From Candidatus Methylacidiphilales bacterium (GTDB lineage Bacteria; Verrucomicrobiota; Verrucomicrobiia; Methylacidiphilales; JAAUTS01): 64,000 nt of DNA. The position numbers and the translations under genes were made by a program. The stretch covers positions 1-64,000 of the forward strand of contig JAQTNW010000001.1 of assembly GCA_028713655.1 (NCBI GenBank), written 5' to 3'. Below the pieces are notes generated by a model. It was not told where the DNA came from. It saw only the letters and a list, made by a program, of their open reading frames with translations, and did no database searches. Positions 44,857 to 53,678 of this stretch are shown here, piece after piece (positions within the stretch are counted from its first letter, which is position 1; each line of letters opens with the position of its first letter).

Positions 44857-45084
44857 ATGATCAAGAAACTCACGATTACCGTTGATGAAGATGTTTACAA
44901 GGGGTTGCGGAAAAATATCGGCCCCCGAAAAATCAGCCGGTTCATCGAGACGCTTGTTCGTCCGCATGTCATAAAAAAAAGTCTGGATGACGCCTACAAA
45001 CAAATGGCTCAGGACGAGAAAAGAGAGTTTGAAGCCTTGGAATGGGCCGAGGGCACATTGGAAGACAGTCATGCAGCGCGGTGA
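44857..45084 (+). CDS. Antitoxin of a MazEF-type module
   Basis: A 75-residue protein with an N-terminal ribbon-helix-helix-like DNA-binding segment (KKLTITVDEDVYKGLRKNI, then ISRFIETLVRP) and an acidic C-terminal tail (EFEALEWAEGTLED) suited to neutralising a toxin. It overlaps the toxin gene by 14 nt. Likely represses its own promoter. Confidence 0.82.
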   Translation: MIKKLTITVDEDVYKGLRKNIGPRKISRFIETLVRPHVIKKSLDDAYKQMAQDEKREFEALEWAEGTLEDSHAAR

Positions 45085-45394
45085 AGTTTGGTGGATTCGC
45101 ATTGACAAGCCCACCGGTGGAGAGATTCAAAAGCGGAGGCCTGCAGTCATTGTCAGCAATGATGCATCAAATAAACACCTCAATCGGGTTCAGGTTGTTC
45201 CGCTCACAAGCAACATTGAGCACGTTTATCCGAGCGAAGCCTGCGTGGCTGTGAACCGTCGGCAAAGCAAGGCGATGGCGGATCAAATTGCCACGGTGAG
45301 CAAGCTCCGTCTCATTGAAAAAATGGGAAGAGTTTCAGAAGGCGATATGCACAGGATCGAAGGGGCGATACGAATCCAGCTTGATATGAATTAA
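45071..45394 (+). CDS. MazF/PemK-type mRNA interferase toxin
   Basis: A 107-residue endoribonuclease toxin starting MQRGEVWWIRIDKPTGGEIQ (ATG at 45071, overlapping the antitoxin). Family motifs: KRRPAVIVSND, VVPLTSNIEHVYPSE, and ADQIATVSKLRL, with the catalytic Arg in the first and Thr in the second. Reads intact. Confidence 0.92.
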   Translation: MQRGEVWWIRIDKPTGGEIQKRRPAVIVSNDASNKHLNRVQVVPLTSNIEHVYPSEACVAVNRRQSKAMADQIATVSKLRLIEKMGRVSEGDMHRIEGAIRIQLDMN

Positions 45395-45517
45395 GACGGA
45401 GGCGTTCTTTGTGAAGACCATCAAGTGCGACTTTCAGAGCCCTTCTTTTGTGACTTGGGCATCCGCGTGACCGTGTGAGAATCTTGGTGCGCCCGCTGCG
45501 GCGGACATCCCTCCATC

Positions 45518-45546
45518 AAAAACCTTGGGCGGGACGCCCAAGCCAC
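45518..45546. repeat. Family E hairpin, copy E2
   Basis: Same 29-bp sequence as E1 (28168-28196), stem CTTGGGCG-gga-CGCCCAAG at 45524-45542, between the toxin gene and the convergent ppdK. Confidence 0.65.
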
Positions 45547-45563
45547 ATAGAAACGCATGCAAT

Positions 45564-45594
45564 AAAAAGGGCGGCCGAGATGGCCGCCCTTTTT
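45564..45594. terminator. Bidirectional rho-independent terminator
   Basis: AAAAAGGGCGGCC-gagat-GGCCGCCCTTTTT: an 8-bp GC stem flanked by A-run and T-run so it works on both strands. It lies 25 bp after the ppdK stop (minus strand) and also ends transcription from the toxin side. Confidence 0.92.
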
Positions 45595-45619
45595 GGTTTC
45601 AGTCCAAAGGGGACCGAAA

Positions 45620-48439
45620 TTAATCTTTGAGTGCCGCCTGCGCTGCCGCGAGGCGCGCGATGGGCACGCGGAACGGCGAGCAACTGACGTAGGTCAGGCC
45701 GATCTTGTGGCAGAACTTGACGCTGTCCGGGTCGCCGCCATGTTCGCCGCAAATGCCGAGCTTGATGTTCGGGCGGGTCTTCCGGGCCAGTTCGATGGCG
45801 ATTTCCATCAGTTTGCCGACGCCGCTTTGATCCACGCTTGCGAACGGATTCTTTTTCACAATCTCGTGCTCCTGATAGGCCGGGAGGAACGAGCCGGAGT
45901 CATCACGGCTCATGCCCAACGTGGTTTGGGTCAGGTCGTTGGTGCCGAAGCTGAAGAACTCCGCGTCCTGGGCGATCTCGTCGGCCACAAGTGCGGCGCG
46001 CGGGATTTCAATCATGGTGCCGACGGAGTAGGAGAGCTTGACGCCCTTTTCCTTCTGCACTTCGGCGGCCACGCGATGGATGATTTCGATCTGGAGCTTG
46101 AGCTCTTTCGGGAATCCAACGAGAGGGACCATAACTTCGGGTTTCACGGAAGTACCTTCCTTTTGGACCTGCGCGGCAGCCTCGAAAATGGCGCGCGCCT
46201 GCATCTCGGAAATTTCCGGATAGACGATGCCCAAACGGCAGCCGCGATGGCCGAGCATGGGGTTGAATTCATGGAGTTCATGCACACGTTTGCTGATTTT
46301 GTCCGTGCTGATACCCATCTTATTGGCAAGGGCGTTTTGCGCAGCATGGTCGTGCGGCAGGAATTCGTGCAACGGGGGATCGAGCAGGCGGATGGTGGCG
46401 GGCAGCCCCTTGAGCGCGCGGAAGATGCCGATGAAGTCTTCCCGCTGATACGGCAGCAACTTGGCCAGCGCGTTCAGGCGGTTTTCCTTCTTTTCGGCCA
46501 GGATCATTTCGCGGACGGCGTCGATGCGGTCGCCTTCAAAGAACATGTGTTCCGTGCGGCAGAGGCCGATGCCGCTGGCGCCGAAGGCGATGGCATTTTC
46601 CGTCTGGTCGGGCGTGTCTGCATTGGTGCGGACCTGCATGCGGGTGGCCTGGGAGCACCATTTCATGAGTTGGGCAAACATCTGGTAAGTTTGGCTGTCT
46701 TTGGGATCGAGTGATTTCTCAATCAGGACCTGGATGATTTCCGAAGCAGCCGTTTTGATCTGGCCGGCATAGACTTCGCCGCGGGTGCCGTCGATGGAAA
46801 GGAAGTCGCCTTCATTGAATATCCGGCCGTTTACCGTGAGGGTCTTGGCGTTGTAATCGACATGCAACGCGCTGGCGCCACAAACGCAGACTTTGCCCAT
46901 TTGCCGCGCCACGAGGGCGGCGTGCGAACTGACACCGCCGCGCGCGGTCAGGATGCCTTCGGCGGCGATCATGCCGCGCAGGTCTTCAGGGGAGGTTTCG
47001 ACGCGGACGAGGAGCACTTTTTCACCCCGTTCGGCGGCTTCGACGACCCGTTCGGCATTGAAATAGATCTTGCCGGAAGCGGCGCCGGGCCCCGCGGGGA
47101 GGCCCGAGGCAATGACTTGGGCTGCCTTGACTGCATTGCGGTCGAAAACCGGAGCCAGCACCTGGTCGAGCTGTTCGGCCGGCACGCGGTTGACTGCGGT
47201 TTTCCAGTCGATGAGCTTTTCGCCGACCATTTCGCAGGCGATGCGCACGGCTGCGAGGCCGGTGCGTTTACCGTTGCGGGTCTGGAGCATGAAGACCTTG
47301 CCGTCTTGAATGGTGAACTCGAAGTCCTGCACGTCCTTGAAATGCTTTTCAAGAACGGTGCGGATGCGGTCGAGTTCCGCGAAGGCCTTGGGTTGGATGG
47401 CTTCAAGTTTGCGGACGGGATCGGGGGTGCGGACGCCGGCCACGACATCCTCGCCCTGGGCGTTCATGAGGAATTCCCCGTAGAACACTTTTTCGCCGGT
47501 GGCGGGGTCGCGGGTGAAGGCGACGCCGGAACCGGAATTTTCACCGGTATTGCCGAAGACCATGGCCTGGACGTTGACGGCGGTGCCCCATTCGGTGGGG
47601 ATATTGTATTTGCGGCGGTACACGATGGCGCGATCGTTCATCCATGAACCGAACACGGCTCCGACGGCGCCTTTGAGTTGATCCAGAGGCTTGTCAGGAA
47701 AGTCTTTTCCGACGCGGTCATGGACCAGTTTTTTGAAGCGAGCCACGAGTTCTTTCAAGTCATCGGTGTTGAGCTTGGTGTCTTCGATGCTGTGATTGCC
47801 ATAGCGTTCATCTTTGAGGTGGCCGATGACGCTTTCGAACGGGTCATGGTCTTCACTCGGAAGCCGTTGCACGCCGAGTACGACGTCGCCGTACATTTGC
47901 ACGAAGCGGCGGTAGCAGTCCCATGCGAAACGTTCGTTGCCGGTGGCATGGGCGAGGGCGATGACGGTTTCGTCATTGAGGCCGAGGTTGAGGATGGTGT
48001 CCATCATGCCGGGCATGGAATCACGGGCGCCGGAGCGGACGGCAACAAGGAGCGGCATGGCGGAGATATCACCGAAGCGGGTGCCCATGGCTTTTTCCAT
48101 GTTGGCGATGCCGGTCTCGATCTGGTTTTGCAGGGTCTTGGGATAGCTGCGTTTGTTGGCGTAGTAATAGGTGCAGACTTCCGTGGAAATGGTGAATCCG
48201 GGAGGCACGGGCAGGCCGATGCGGGTCATTTCCGCAAGATTGGCGCCTTTGCCGCCCAAGAGGGGCTTCATGGTTCCGTTGCCGTCGGCCTTGCCACTGC
48301 CGAAGTAGTAAACGTATTTGCCAGCCTTGGCTTTGGACGGGGCGGAGGAGGCTGATTTTTTTGCAGGTTTAGCGGCCTTTTTTGCCGATGTTTTTCCCGA
48401 TTTGCCGGGTTTGGATGATTTCTTTGATTTCTTTGCCAT
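45620..48439 (-). CDS. ppdK: Pyruvate phosphate dikinase with a lysine/alanine-rich N-terminal tail
   Basis: Interconverts pyruvate + ATP + Pi and PEP + AMP + PPi. A 939-residue protein. Residues 1-40 are a histone-like tail (begins [20 protein letters not shown]). The nucleotide-binding domain starts at [15 protein letters not shown] and [21 protein letters not shown]. The swivelling domain has the phosphorylated His in [15 protein letters not shown]. The PEP domain has [22 protein letters not shown] and [10 protein letters not shown]. The usual length is about 875-900, so the tail is extra. It ends at a strong terminator. Confidence 0.95.
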   Translation of the reverse strand: MAKKSKKSSKPGKSGKTSAKKAAKPAKKSASSAPSKAKAGKYVYYFGSGKADGNGTMKPLLGGKGANLAEMTRIGLPVPPGFTISTEVCTYYYANKRSYPKTLQNQIETGIANMEKAMGTRFGDISAMPLLVAVRSGARDSMPGMMDTILNLGLNDETVIALAHATGNERFAWDCYRRFVQMYGDVVLGVQRLPSEDHDPFESVIGHLKDERYGNHSIEDTKLNTDDLKELVARFKKLVHDRVGKDFPDKPLDQLKGAVGAVFGSWMNDRAIVYRRKYNIPTEWGTAVNVQAMVFGNTGENSGSGVAFTRDPATGEKVFYGEFLMNAQGEDVVAGVRTPDPVRKLEAIQPKAFAELDRIRTVLEKHFKDVQDFEFTIQDGKVFMLQTRNGKRTGLAAVRIACEMVGEKLIDWKTAVNRVPAEQLDQVLAPVFDRNAVKAAQVIASGLPAGPGAASGKIYFNAERVVEAAERGEKVLLVRVETSPEDLRGMIAAEGILTARGGVSSHAALVARQMGKVCVCGASALHVDYNAKTLTVNGRIFNEGDFLSIDGTRGEVYAGQIKTAASEIIQVLIEKSLDPKDSQTYQMFAQLMKWCSQATRMQVRTNADTPDQTENAIAFGASGIGLCRTEHMFFEGDRIDAVREMILAEKKENRLNALAKLLPYQREDFIGIFRALKGLPATIRLLDPPLHEFLPHDHAAQNALANKMGISTDKISKRVHELHEFNPMLGHRGCRLGIVYPEISEMQARAIFEAAAQVQKEGTSVKPEVMVPLVGFPKELKLQIEIIHRVAAEVQKEKGVKLSYSVGTMIEIPRAALVADEIAQDAEFFSFGTNDLTQTTLGMSRDDSGSFLPAYQEHEIVKKNPFASVDQSGVGKLMEIAIELARKTRPNIKLGICGEHGGDPDSVKFCHKIGLTYVSCSPFRVPIARLAAAQAALKD

Positions 48440-48623
48440 AAGGTTTTATTTGGAGTTGAAGGTTGGACATTAAAAAGATCTTAAGGCGATTCTGCAAGTG
48501 GAAACGCGATGCTTTCTTTGCCTGACGCGGGGTATTAGTTTTTACCTGGCCGACCTTGGCAGGGCAAATAGGGTGGAAAACAGCTTCCGGAGATAGGGCG
48601 GGGTTGGCGTTCCAACCCGTTTC

Positions 48624-49082
48624 CTAGGAGCCCTTGGCGTTCACCAATTGGGTCATAAGCTGGCGGGTGCGCTGGCTGAGAATCGTCGCCAGATGCAGCA
48701 TTAATATATTTCCAGACACCGGATTATCCCTCAGGAAGGAGGAAAACGATTCCGAGTCGATGCGCCAGATTTGCGAGAATTCAAGGGCGCGCACATGGGC
48801 GCTTGCGGGGCCGGGGTCGAAGATGGCAATTTCCCCAAAAGCTTCGCCTGCTTGAATGATGCCGACGACGATGTCGTCTTCGAGGCCGCTACGGCGGACT
48901 TCCAGTTTCCCGCTGATGACGAAGTAGAGGTGGCGTTGTTCGTCGCCCTGCCGGATCATGTCGTGGTCGGGTTGGAGGCCGAGAAACTCGCCATAGCTGG
49001 CCAGTAAATCGCGGTCTTCTTCCTTCAAATCAGCAACCCAGCCGACTGCGGGCAACATGGGGCGGTCAAAGGTGGAACTCAT
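48624..49082 (-). CDS. Cyclic nucleotide-binding (CRP-like effector) domain protein
   Basis: A 152-residue protein. The start ATG at 49082 (MSSTFDRPMLPAVGWVADLK) is chosen because the longer upstream frame is filler-derived. One cNMP-binding beta-roll (about residues 25-125): DHDMIRQGDEQRHLYFVISG, phosphate-binding-cassette-like EAFGEIAIFDPGPASAHVRA. No HTH follows, so it is not a DNA-binding CRP. Resembles small CRP-domain proteins acting by protein contact. Ligand unknown. Confidence 0.82.
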   Translation of the reverse strand: MSSTFDRPMLPAVGWVADLKEEDRDLLASYGEFLGLQPDHDMIRQGDEQRHLYFVISGKLEVRRSGLEDDIVVGIIQAGEAFGEIAIFDPGPASAHVRALEFSQIWRIDSESFSSFLRDNPVSGNILMLHLATILSQRTRQLMTQLVNAKGS

Positions 49083-49229
49083 GGTGATCCCTATGTTTCC
49101 CAAGCATGAGGCCAAGGTCAACTCAATACGCGGGCGAAGCGCCGAAGCGAGGAAACTTGGCTTGAACCACCAAGACGCCAAGGCACCAAGGAAGGATAAA
49201 AATATTTTTGGGGGTAGGAACAAGCTGCG

Positions 49230-49264
49230 CCATCCCCCTGAAAAGGGGGAAGACAAGGGGGTTT
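49230..49264. repeat. Family D repeat, copy D2
   Basis: CATCCCCCTGAAAAGGGGGA then AGACAAGGGGGTTT, same orientation as D1 and 5 bp before the truncated B4 element. D3 and B5 at 59 kb are also close together. Confidence 0.7.
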
Positions 49265-49268
49265 GTGT

Positions 49269-49345
49269 TAGCCTGCATATTTCATGCTCTTTTCAATGGT
49301 CAACCTGTTAGCGCTGGGACGTAACAGTGGAAAGTCACGAGCCCA
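49269..49345. repeat. Family B element, truncated copy B4
   Basis: Starts TAGCCTGCATATTTCAT and matches the reverse complement of B5 over about 65 bp (including CAATGGTCAACCTGTTAGCG and GGGACGTAACAG), then diverges near 49335 and lacks the second terminal repeat. Confidence 0.7.
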
Positions 49346-49642
49346 TGTGGGTATAATTTCAGTGCCGTTAGCGGACTGAATCATACAGTTGGGTTTAGCC
49401 AAAGCTTTCACCCTGATTATATACCATGAGTCCCGAGTGCCAGAAACCTCGACTTTAAAATCTTTTCCCCAATTAGTTACAAAATCTAGTGGATTTTTTT
49501 GGACAGATTTTTGAACAATTTTTTGGGCGGCATTTTGGGCGATAAAAGGCTCAAAACCGTGCAAAAGTCCGCATGGCCTTGCACGAGTTTGCGAGGGGGC
49601 GGTCTTCCGTAAGTAACTGTAATTAAAGGGGAAGCAAGAAAA
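49346..49642. other. Region downstream of tRNA-Leu
   Basis: About 300 bp of moderately AT-rich sequence. A minus-strand frame crosses it but starts inside the tRNA and is not credible as a gene. The stretch may be the end of an older coding region (it reads VQKSVQKNPLDFVTNWGKDF in one frame) but I recognise nothing. Confidence 0.4.
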
Positions 49643-49724
49643 TGCGCTCGAGAGGACTCGAACCTCCATGGTTTTACCCACTAGAACCTGAATCTAGCGC
49701 GTCTGCCAATTTCGCCACGAGCGC
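49643..49724 (-). tRNA. tRNA-Leu(CAG)
   Basis: An 82-nt gene, CCA not encoded. Acceptor stem GCGCTCG/CGAGCGC with discriminator A. D arm with TGGCGAAATTGGCAGACGC. Anticodon stem CTAGA/TCTAG with loop TTCAGGT (anticodon CAG). A class II variable arm follows. T arm GGAGG-TTCGAGT-CCTCT. This is the only intact copy in the window; its 3' half is duplicated at 25010-25063 and its 5' half plus upstream flank at 54273-54366. Confidence 0.96.
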
Positions 49725-50025
49725 GTTGTTGCGAACGAAAATCCTACCCAAGGCCCCCCGCCCCCCGCAAGGAAAAATGGATTGGTTTAAAACTTCCCTC
49801 ATGGAAGCCGACATCGAGTCCTATTCAACGGGGCGCGGCCCGTCCCGGCTGCGAGTTTTGGCAGCGTCCCGCTGCCTGGAGAAGCCTCAGAATCAAACGG
49901 GGCGTCTTGGCCGTTCGCTGTCCCCCAATCGCGACTTGTCCCCAGCCCGAATTTAAGCATGATGACAGCTTGAACACGGCGTTCTGAACAAATCGACTTC
50001 AGGCTCCAAAAAGGCATATAAAAAT
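49725..50025. other. tRNA upstream flank and filler
   Basis: 49725-49806 is the tRNA-Leu promoter side and is duplicated at 54312-54366 and onward (GCGAACGAAAATCCTACCCA shared), the duplicate being split by element A4. The rest is generic GC-rich filler (CGGCCCGTCCCGGCTGCGAG). No gene. Confidence 0.6.
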
Positions 50026-50325
50026 ATGATCCCACGCACAATAATCTGGGCGCTTGTTGCAGTTGGCGCGTTTCCCGTGCTGATGCTGAGTTTTGTTGTG
50101 GCCTGGATGGTCACACTTTCCCCATTCTCCCGAGCAAATGGAGTGCCTTGGTATTACCGCTTTTCCGATGCCCTAATCACGAGCGGCAATCGACTGTCAA
50201 TCGCTGGACACAGCATCATCGTTTATCCGCGCCTTTGGACCACCGTATTGGGCGTTGTTGGGCTGCTTTTTGTATTTATTTGCATTTATTACACCCTTCA
50301 CGTCCCCTACAGAGGCGGGAAATAA
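50026..50325 (+). CDS. Small membrane protein, hypothetical
   Basis: A 99-residue protein with two TM segments (about residues 6-30 and 72-93) and a short loop between them. Not recognised. First gene after the tRNA in the accessory stretch; 34 nt before the DUF7660-like gene on the same strand, so possibly co-transcribed. Confidence 0.5.
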   Translation: MIPRTIIWALVAVGAFPVLMLSFVVAWMVTLSPFSRANGVPWYYRFSDALITSGNRLSIAGHSIIVYPRLWTTVLGVVGLLFVFICIYYTLHVPYRGGK

Positions 50326-50359
50326 AACTGGGCCATACTAGCACTTCGGAAGATAAATA

Positions 50360-50596
50360 ATGAAACCTGAGAATGTAAAGACCCGACAGGATTTTGCCAC
50401 TTACCTAGCAGCGTTACAGGCGGAGGGTACTTCATCCTGGGAGAACAACACTTTGGATAAGTTTTTAGGGGCCTTAGAAGCCTACACCAATGACATCGAC
50501 GGATATTACAAAAACAATAAAATTGCTTTGGACCCATACAAAGCCTCTTGGCGAACTTTAGCTGACATTATTGAGGGCGCCAAGATCTACGAATAA
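50360..50596 (+). CDS. DUF7660-like small protein
   Basis: A 78-residue protein with the pattern typical of this family: DFATYLAALQAEG, WENNTLDKFLGALEAYTNDI, then DGYYKNN and a C-terminal SWRTLADIIEGAKIYE. Such proteins often occur singly among polymorphic-toxin immunity genes. 9 nt before the next gene. Confidence 0.65.
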   Translation: MKPENVKTRQDFATYLAALQAEGTSSWENNTLDKFLGALEAYTNDIDGYYKNNKIALDPYKASWRTLADIIEGAKIYE

Positions 50597-50605
50597 GAAA
50601 ATGAA

Positions 50606-51208
50606 ATGGAGCTTTCCCGCATAACATTCCAAGGGCCAGAGATAACTGACTCTGAAATTCTGGCTCTGCTTCCCCGTGAGCTTGCAGAACTCCTTTCGCA
50701 GATTAACGGTTTCGTTCAATTTCATGGTGGCCTGCACGTCCGTGGTGCTTGCCGGGAACCTCTTTGGCACTCGATTCGCGAGACATGGCAAGGCGCGTCC
50801 GCTTTTCATCTGAATTATCCTGAGATAAAGTCAGACGATGTGCCATTTGCGCAGGACTGCATCGGTGACCAGTTTTTCTTGCGGGCAGACGTCGTCTTCC
50901 GACTACGCACAGAAACAGGTGACGTGGAAACTCTGGATTTGGATCTATACGGCTTTCTCGATGCAGCAGAAAAAGATCCGATTGATTTTCTCGGTCTTCA
51001 TCCACTGATGCGCCATCAAACGGACGGAGGCACTCTTGAACCGGGACAGCTTCTTTCGATTTACCCACCTTATTGCACGAAGGAAGCAGCCAACGGTGTA
51101 TCCATCCGCGCTATTCCCGCAACTGAACGGCTATCATTCCTAGCCGACTTTTACAGACAGATTGGCGGGCTTCCTGAAGGAACAAAGTTTAGAGTGAAGG
51201 TCACATGA
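50606..51208 (+). CDS. SMI1/KNR4 (SUKH)-like immunity-type protein
   Basis: A 200-residue protein. The SUKH-like region covers about residues 1-150: LLPRELAELLSQINGFVQFHGGLHV has the L-P-xx-Y/L-xx-L-xx-NG pattern, DCIGDQFFLRADVVFRLRTETGDV the central strands, and YGFLDAAEKDPIDFL the later helix. SUKH proteins neutralise diverse nuclease toxins. Assignment by pattern only. No cognate toxin is recognised here. Confidence 0.6.
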   Translation: MELSRITFQGPEITDSEILALLPRELAELLSQINGFVQFHGGLHVRGACREPLWHSIRETWQGASAFHLNYPEIKSDDVPFAQDCIGDQFFLRADVVFRLRTETGDVETLDLDLYGFLDAAEKDPIDFLGLHPLMRHQTDGGTLEPGQLLSIYPPYCTKEAANGVSIRAIPATERLSFLADFYRQIGGLPEGTKFRVKVT

Positions 51209-51305
51209 TGAGCTAGACGCTGCGTGGAAGGACAAAGAGGGCGCAAACCATCTTACCGGGGTAACTTCATACAAGACCGGTGAATCAGCGACACCAGAGG
51301 ACTAC

Positions 51306-51506
51306 GTGATAGAGCTCCTTCCAACCATTGATGAACACCACGGCGTGAATTCGCACAGTCCGCCTTATGACGCTGTTCTGATTTATGGAGTCACCAAATC
51401 CGAACGACTTCTGAAGGCTTTTCAGGGCCATGGTTTTTCTTTTCACGCCGCTTCCAGCGAAAGCATTGAATTTAGAAAGAATCCTGAAAAAAAGATTGGC
51501 GACTAA
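51306..51506 (+). CDS. Hypothetical ORF, probably the remnant of a longer gene
   Basis: GTG start at 51306 gives 66 residues, but the frame stays open back to 51198 with protein-like sequence (DELDAAWKDKEG directly after the previous stop) and no ATG. This suggests a lost 5' end or frameshift. Ends 2 nt before the next ATG. Not recognised. Confidence 0.4.
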   Translation: MIELLPTIDEHHGVNSHSPPYDAVLIYGVTKSERLLKAFQGHGFSFHAASSESIEFRKNPEKKIGD

Positions 51507-51508
51507 CC

Positions 51509-51928
51509 ATGAGCTACGATCTCTATTTTACGAGTCCGAAAATCTCCCGGGAAGAATTTACATCCTACTTCCGCAGCAGATCTTCTTACGAGGTCTCTGA
51601 CCAGCAAGCACTTTATCAGAATCAGGACACAGGAGTTTATTTCTCTTTCGATTACACAGAGTCCGAACCTGTTGATGAGGGGGCCATCAAATCAAGTGCT
51701 GCGTTTAACCTCAACTTCTATCGTCCACATTTCTTTGCCCTGGAGGCCGTTGATGAAGTGACCGCTTTTGTCGAGCACTTCAAGTTTCTGATCCACGATC
51801 CTCAAAATGACGGAATGGAAAATGGACCATACTCCCCGGAGGTTTTTTTGAAGGGTTGGAATCACGGGAACGAATTTGGTTACGCCGCTGTATTGCAGCA
51901 GCATTACCGGCGAAGGATTAGCAGTTGA
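51509..51928 (+). CDS. Hypothetical protein, likely C-terminally truncated
   Basis: A 139-residue protein starting MSYDLYFTSPKISREEFTSY with YQNQDTGVYFSFDYTESEP. I recognise this N-terminal style from a larger family of about 250 residues found among immunity genes. Here the frame ends soon after FLKGWNHGNEFGYAAVLQQH with a basic tail (YRRRISS), consistent with truncation or frameshift. Confidence 0.5.
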   Translation: MSYDLYFTSPKISREEFTSYFRSRSSYEVSDQQALYQNQDTGVYFSFDYTESEPVDEGAIKSSAAFNLNFYRPHFFALEAVDEVTAFVEHFKFLIHDPQNDGMENGPYSPEVFLKGWNHGNEFGYAAVLQQHYRRRISS

Positions 51929-52017
51929 TCAGATATTAAATACCGAGATCGTTCAGAAAATAAAAAAGTAAAAAAGCCTGCGAATCCCGCCTTGTCGCCG
52001 CACACCGGCACCCGAGA

Positions 52018-53235
52018 TTATGGCGTTACCGGCAAATCCAAAAACAGCCTCGGGAAATAGGAATCCAGCACTTTGGCAGGGAAGGCCAGGGAAAGTTTCC
52101 CCTTGGGGCTTGGAGATTCCAGTAAACCCTCGTCCAACCCCAGTTTGATTACTTCCCGCGCCGCCGTTTCACCAAAGCCGGTGATTTCCTGGATCTTGGT
52201 GCGGGAAATCTCCCCTTCGACAACCAGCGCTTTCAGGACCCGCGCCAGGTGAGCTTTATGCTTGCGGATATGAGAGCCTTCAAGGGCCAGATATTTTTCC
52301 ATCCGATCCATCAACCCAGGAAGATCCAGCACACTGCCCATGAATCGAATCTGGTCCAGAATCGTTTCCAGGAAAAACAGGCAAAATTCCGCCAAACCTT
52401 TTTCCGACAGGTTGCCCCGTCCATCGTAATCGTTCTCGCGCCCAAGATCGGCCCTGGCCAGAAAACTGTAGTATTTGTCTTTCTGGCGCGCCAAGCCTCG
52501 CGACAAAGTCCACAGCCCAAAGCCGTCCACACCGGCTTGAATCAGCCCGGCATGCGCGTACAACCGCACCACGCGGCCATTGCCGTCACCGAAAGGATGA
52601 ATCCAAGCCAAACGATGATGCGCTGCCGCCAAAGCCACCAATTTGTCCGTCGGCAACATCCGGGCATTGCCGTAACACTCGGAAAAGCGATCCAAAAATT
52701 TGGACAGGAATGGATAATCCGGAGGCGTATGCTGTCCCACATTCACGTTGTAGGAACGCAAGCGGCCCGGTTCGATTTTGTAACGCTTGCCGCTTTCGGT
52801 CTGGCTCCAATGCAATTCTTCCGGGAGACGCCGGTAAAATTCACCATGCAGCCAGCAAAAAAAATCCTGGGTGTGAATCTCCACAGTCTCCCGTGCCAGC
52901 CGGTCCCGCATGAGCTTCTCGACTTCCATGTGGGCCACGCTCATGGCTTGGTTGTGTCGGGCGGCTTGGTTTTTTGAAAAATCTTTGCGCAGCGCCCGTT
53001 CAATATCCCGCGGCAAAGTTTTATGTCCTTCAATCAGGTTGGAATAATAACTGTTCATCTCCTGGACGAGAGTGACCACTTTTCCACGAACCACGGGGGA
53101 TGGCAAAACCCGCTCCAGCCCTCCCGCTTCCCGCAAAATGGCGCAGCTTAATCCGGACAATTTGTAACGCCCGGAGTCGGGAAAAAGCGGCTCCATCGAG
53201 CGAGGTTCACGGGTTATATCGATTTTTTTGGCCAT
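52018..53235 (-). CDS. Fic family protein (AMP-transferase) with C-terminal winged helix
   Basis: A 405-residue protein. An N-terminal domain (about 1-100) includes a candidate inhibitory-helix region (EMNSYYSNLIEGHKTLPRDI, where SNLIEG matches the [ST]xxxE[GN] inhibition motif). The Fic core (about 120-260) has the active loop HPFGDGNGRVVRLYAHAGL. The C-terminal part (about 325-390) is a winged-helix-like region (EGEISRTKIQEITGFGETAA). Fic enzymes modify proteins with AMP; the internal glutamate suggests self-inhibition. Confidence 0.92.
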   Translation of the reverse strand: MAKKIDITREPRSMEPLFPDSGRYKLSGLSCAILREAGGLERVLPSPVVRGKVVTLVQEMNSYYSNLIEGHKTLPRDIERALRKDFSKNQAARHNQAMSVAHMEVEKLMRDRLARETVEIHTQDFFCWLHGEFYRRLPEELHWSQTESGKRYKIEPGRLRSYNVNVGQHTPPDYPFLSKFLDRFSECYGNARMLPTDKLVALAAAHHRLAWIHPFGDGNGRVVRLYAHAGLIQAGVDGFGLWTLSRGLARQKDKYYSFLARADLGRENDYDGRGNLSEKGLAEFCLFFLETILDQIRFMGSVLDLPGLMDRMEKYLALEGSHIRKHKAHLARVLKALVVEGEISRTKIQEITGFGETAAREVIKLGLDEGLLESPSPKGKLSLAFPAKVLDSYFPRLFLDLPVTP

Positions 53236-53363
53236 TTTGCGCGGATCTATTCGCGGATCGTTATATCACGCTATTCATTGGAAATCAATATCTTGTAGAA
53301 TGGATAATGCCAGTTTATGCTCGTTTCGCGCGGATTTATTAACGCAAAACCCCTTCCAAGCAC

Positions 53364-53609
53364 TTACCCTTGAAATACTTTCGCGCTGTCCATCAGACGT
53401 TCCAATTCTGAGCGCGGGATGCGCAGCTCGGCCAAAGCCCTGGATCGGCTTGATGCGGCCACGATAAACCTGCCGGTACGCGACAAACTATAAAAAGGAA
53501 GGTAACGGATCTTCGCATCTAATTCCACCCGGAAAACTTCCTCAGAGCGAGACTCAAGGCGAGGGTGAATTAGTGCAACTTGGCAACTGTTTGCCGACGA
53601 TTTCAGTGT
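53364..53609 (-). pseudogene. Open frame without a start, C-terminal remnant
   Basis: An 81-codon minus-strand frame lacking any ATG. It reads protein-like: EEVFRVELDAKIRYLPFYS, RTGRFIVAASSRSRALAELR, and ends LERLMDSAKVFQG. It looks like the last third of a gene whose front was lost. Not recognised. It lies between Fic and the nucleotidyltransferase remnant. Confidence 0.4.
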
Positions 53610-53678
53610 TTACGGAGCTTTTGCAATAGCACGAATGCTGTTTTTTTACCGGCCTATATTCACATAAAGCGTGAATCA

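Noticed and set aside
45593-46714. Plus-strand 373-residue ORF antisense to ppdK
   Set aside because: An antisense shadow of a highly conserved, GC-biased gene; the minus frame has all PPDK motifs.
49268-49681. Minus-strand 137-residue ORF starting MGKTMEVRVLSSAF
   Set aside because: It starts inside the tRNA gene and ends inside truncated repeat B4; no family resemblance or ribosome-binding site.
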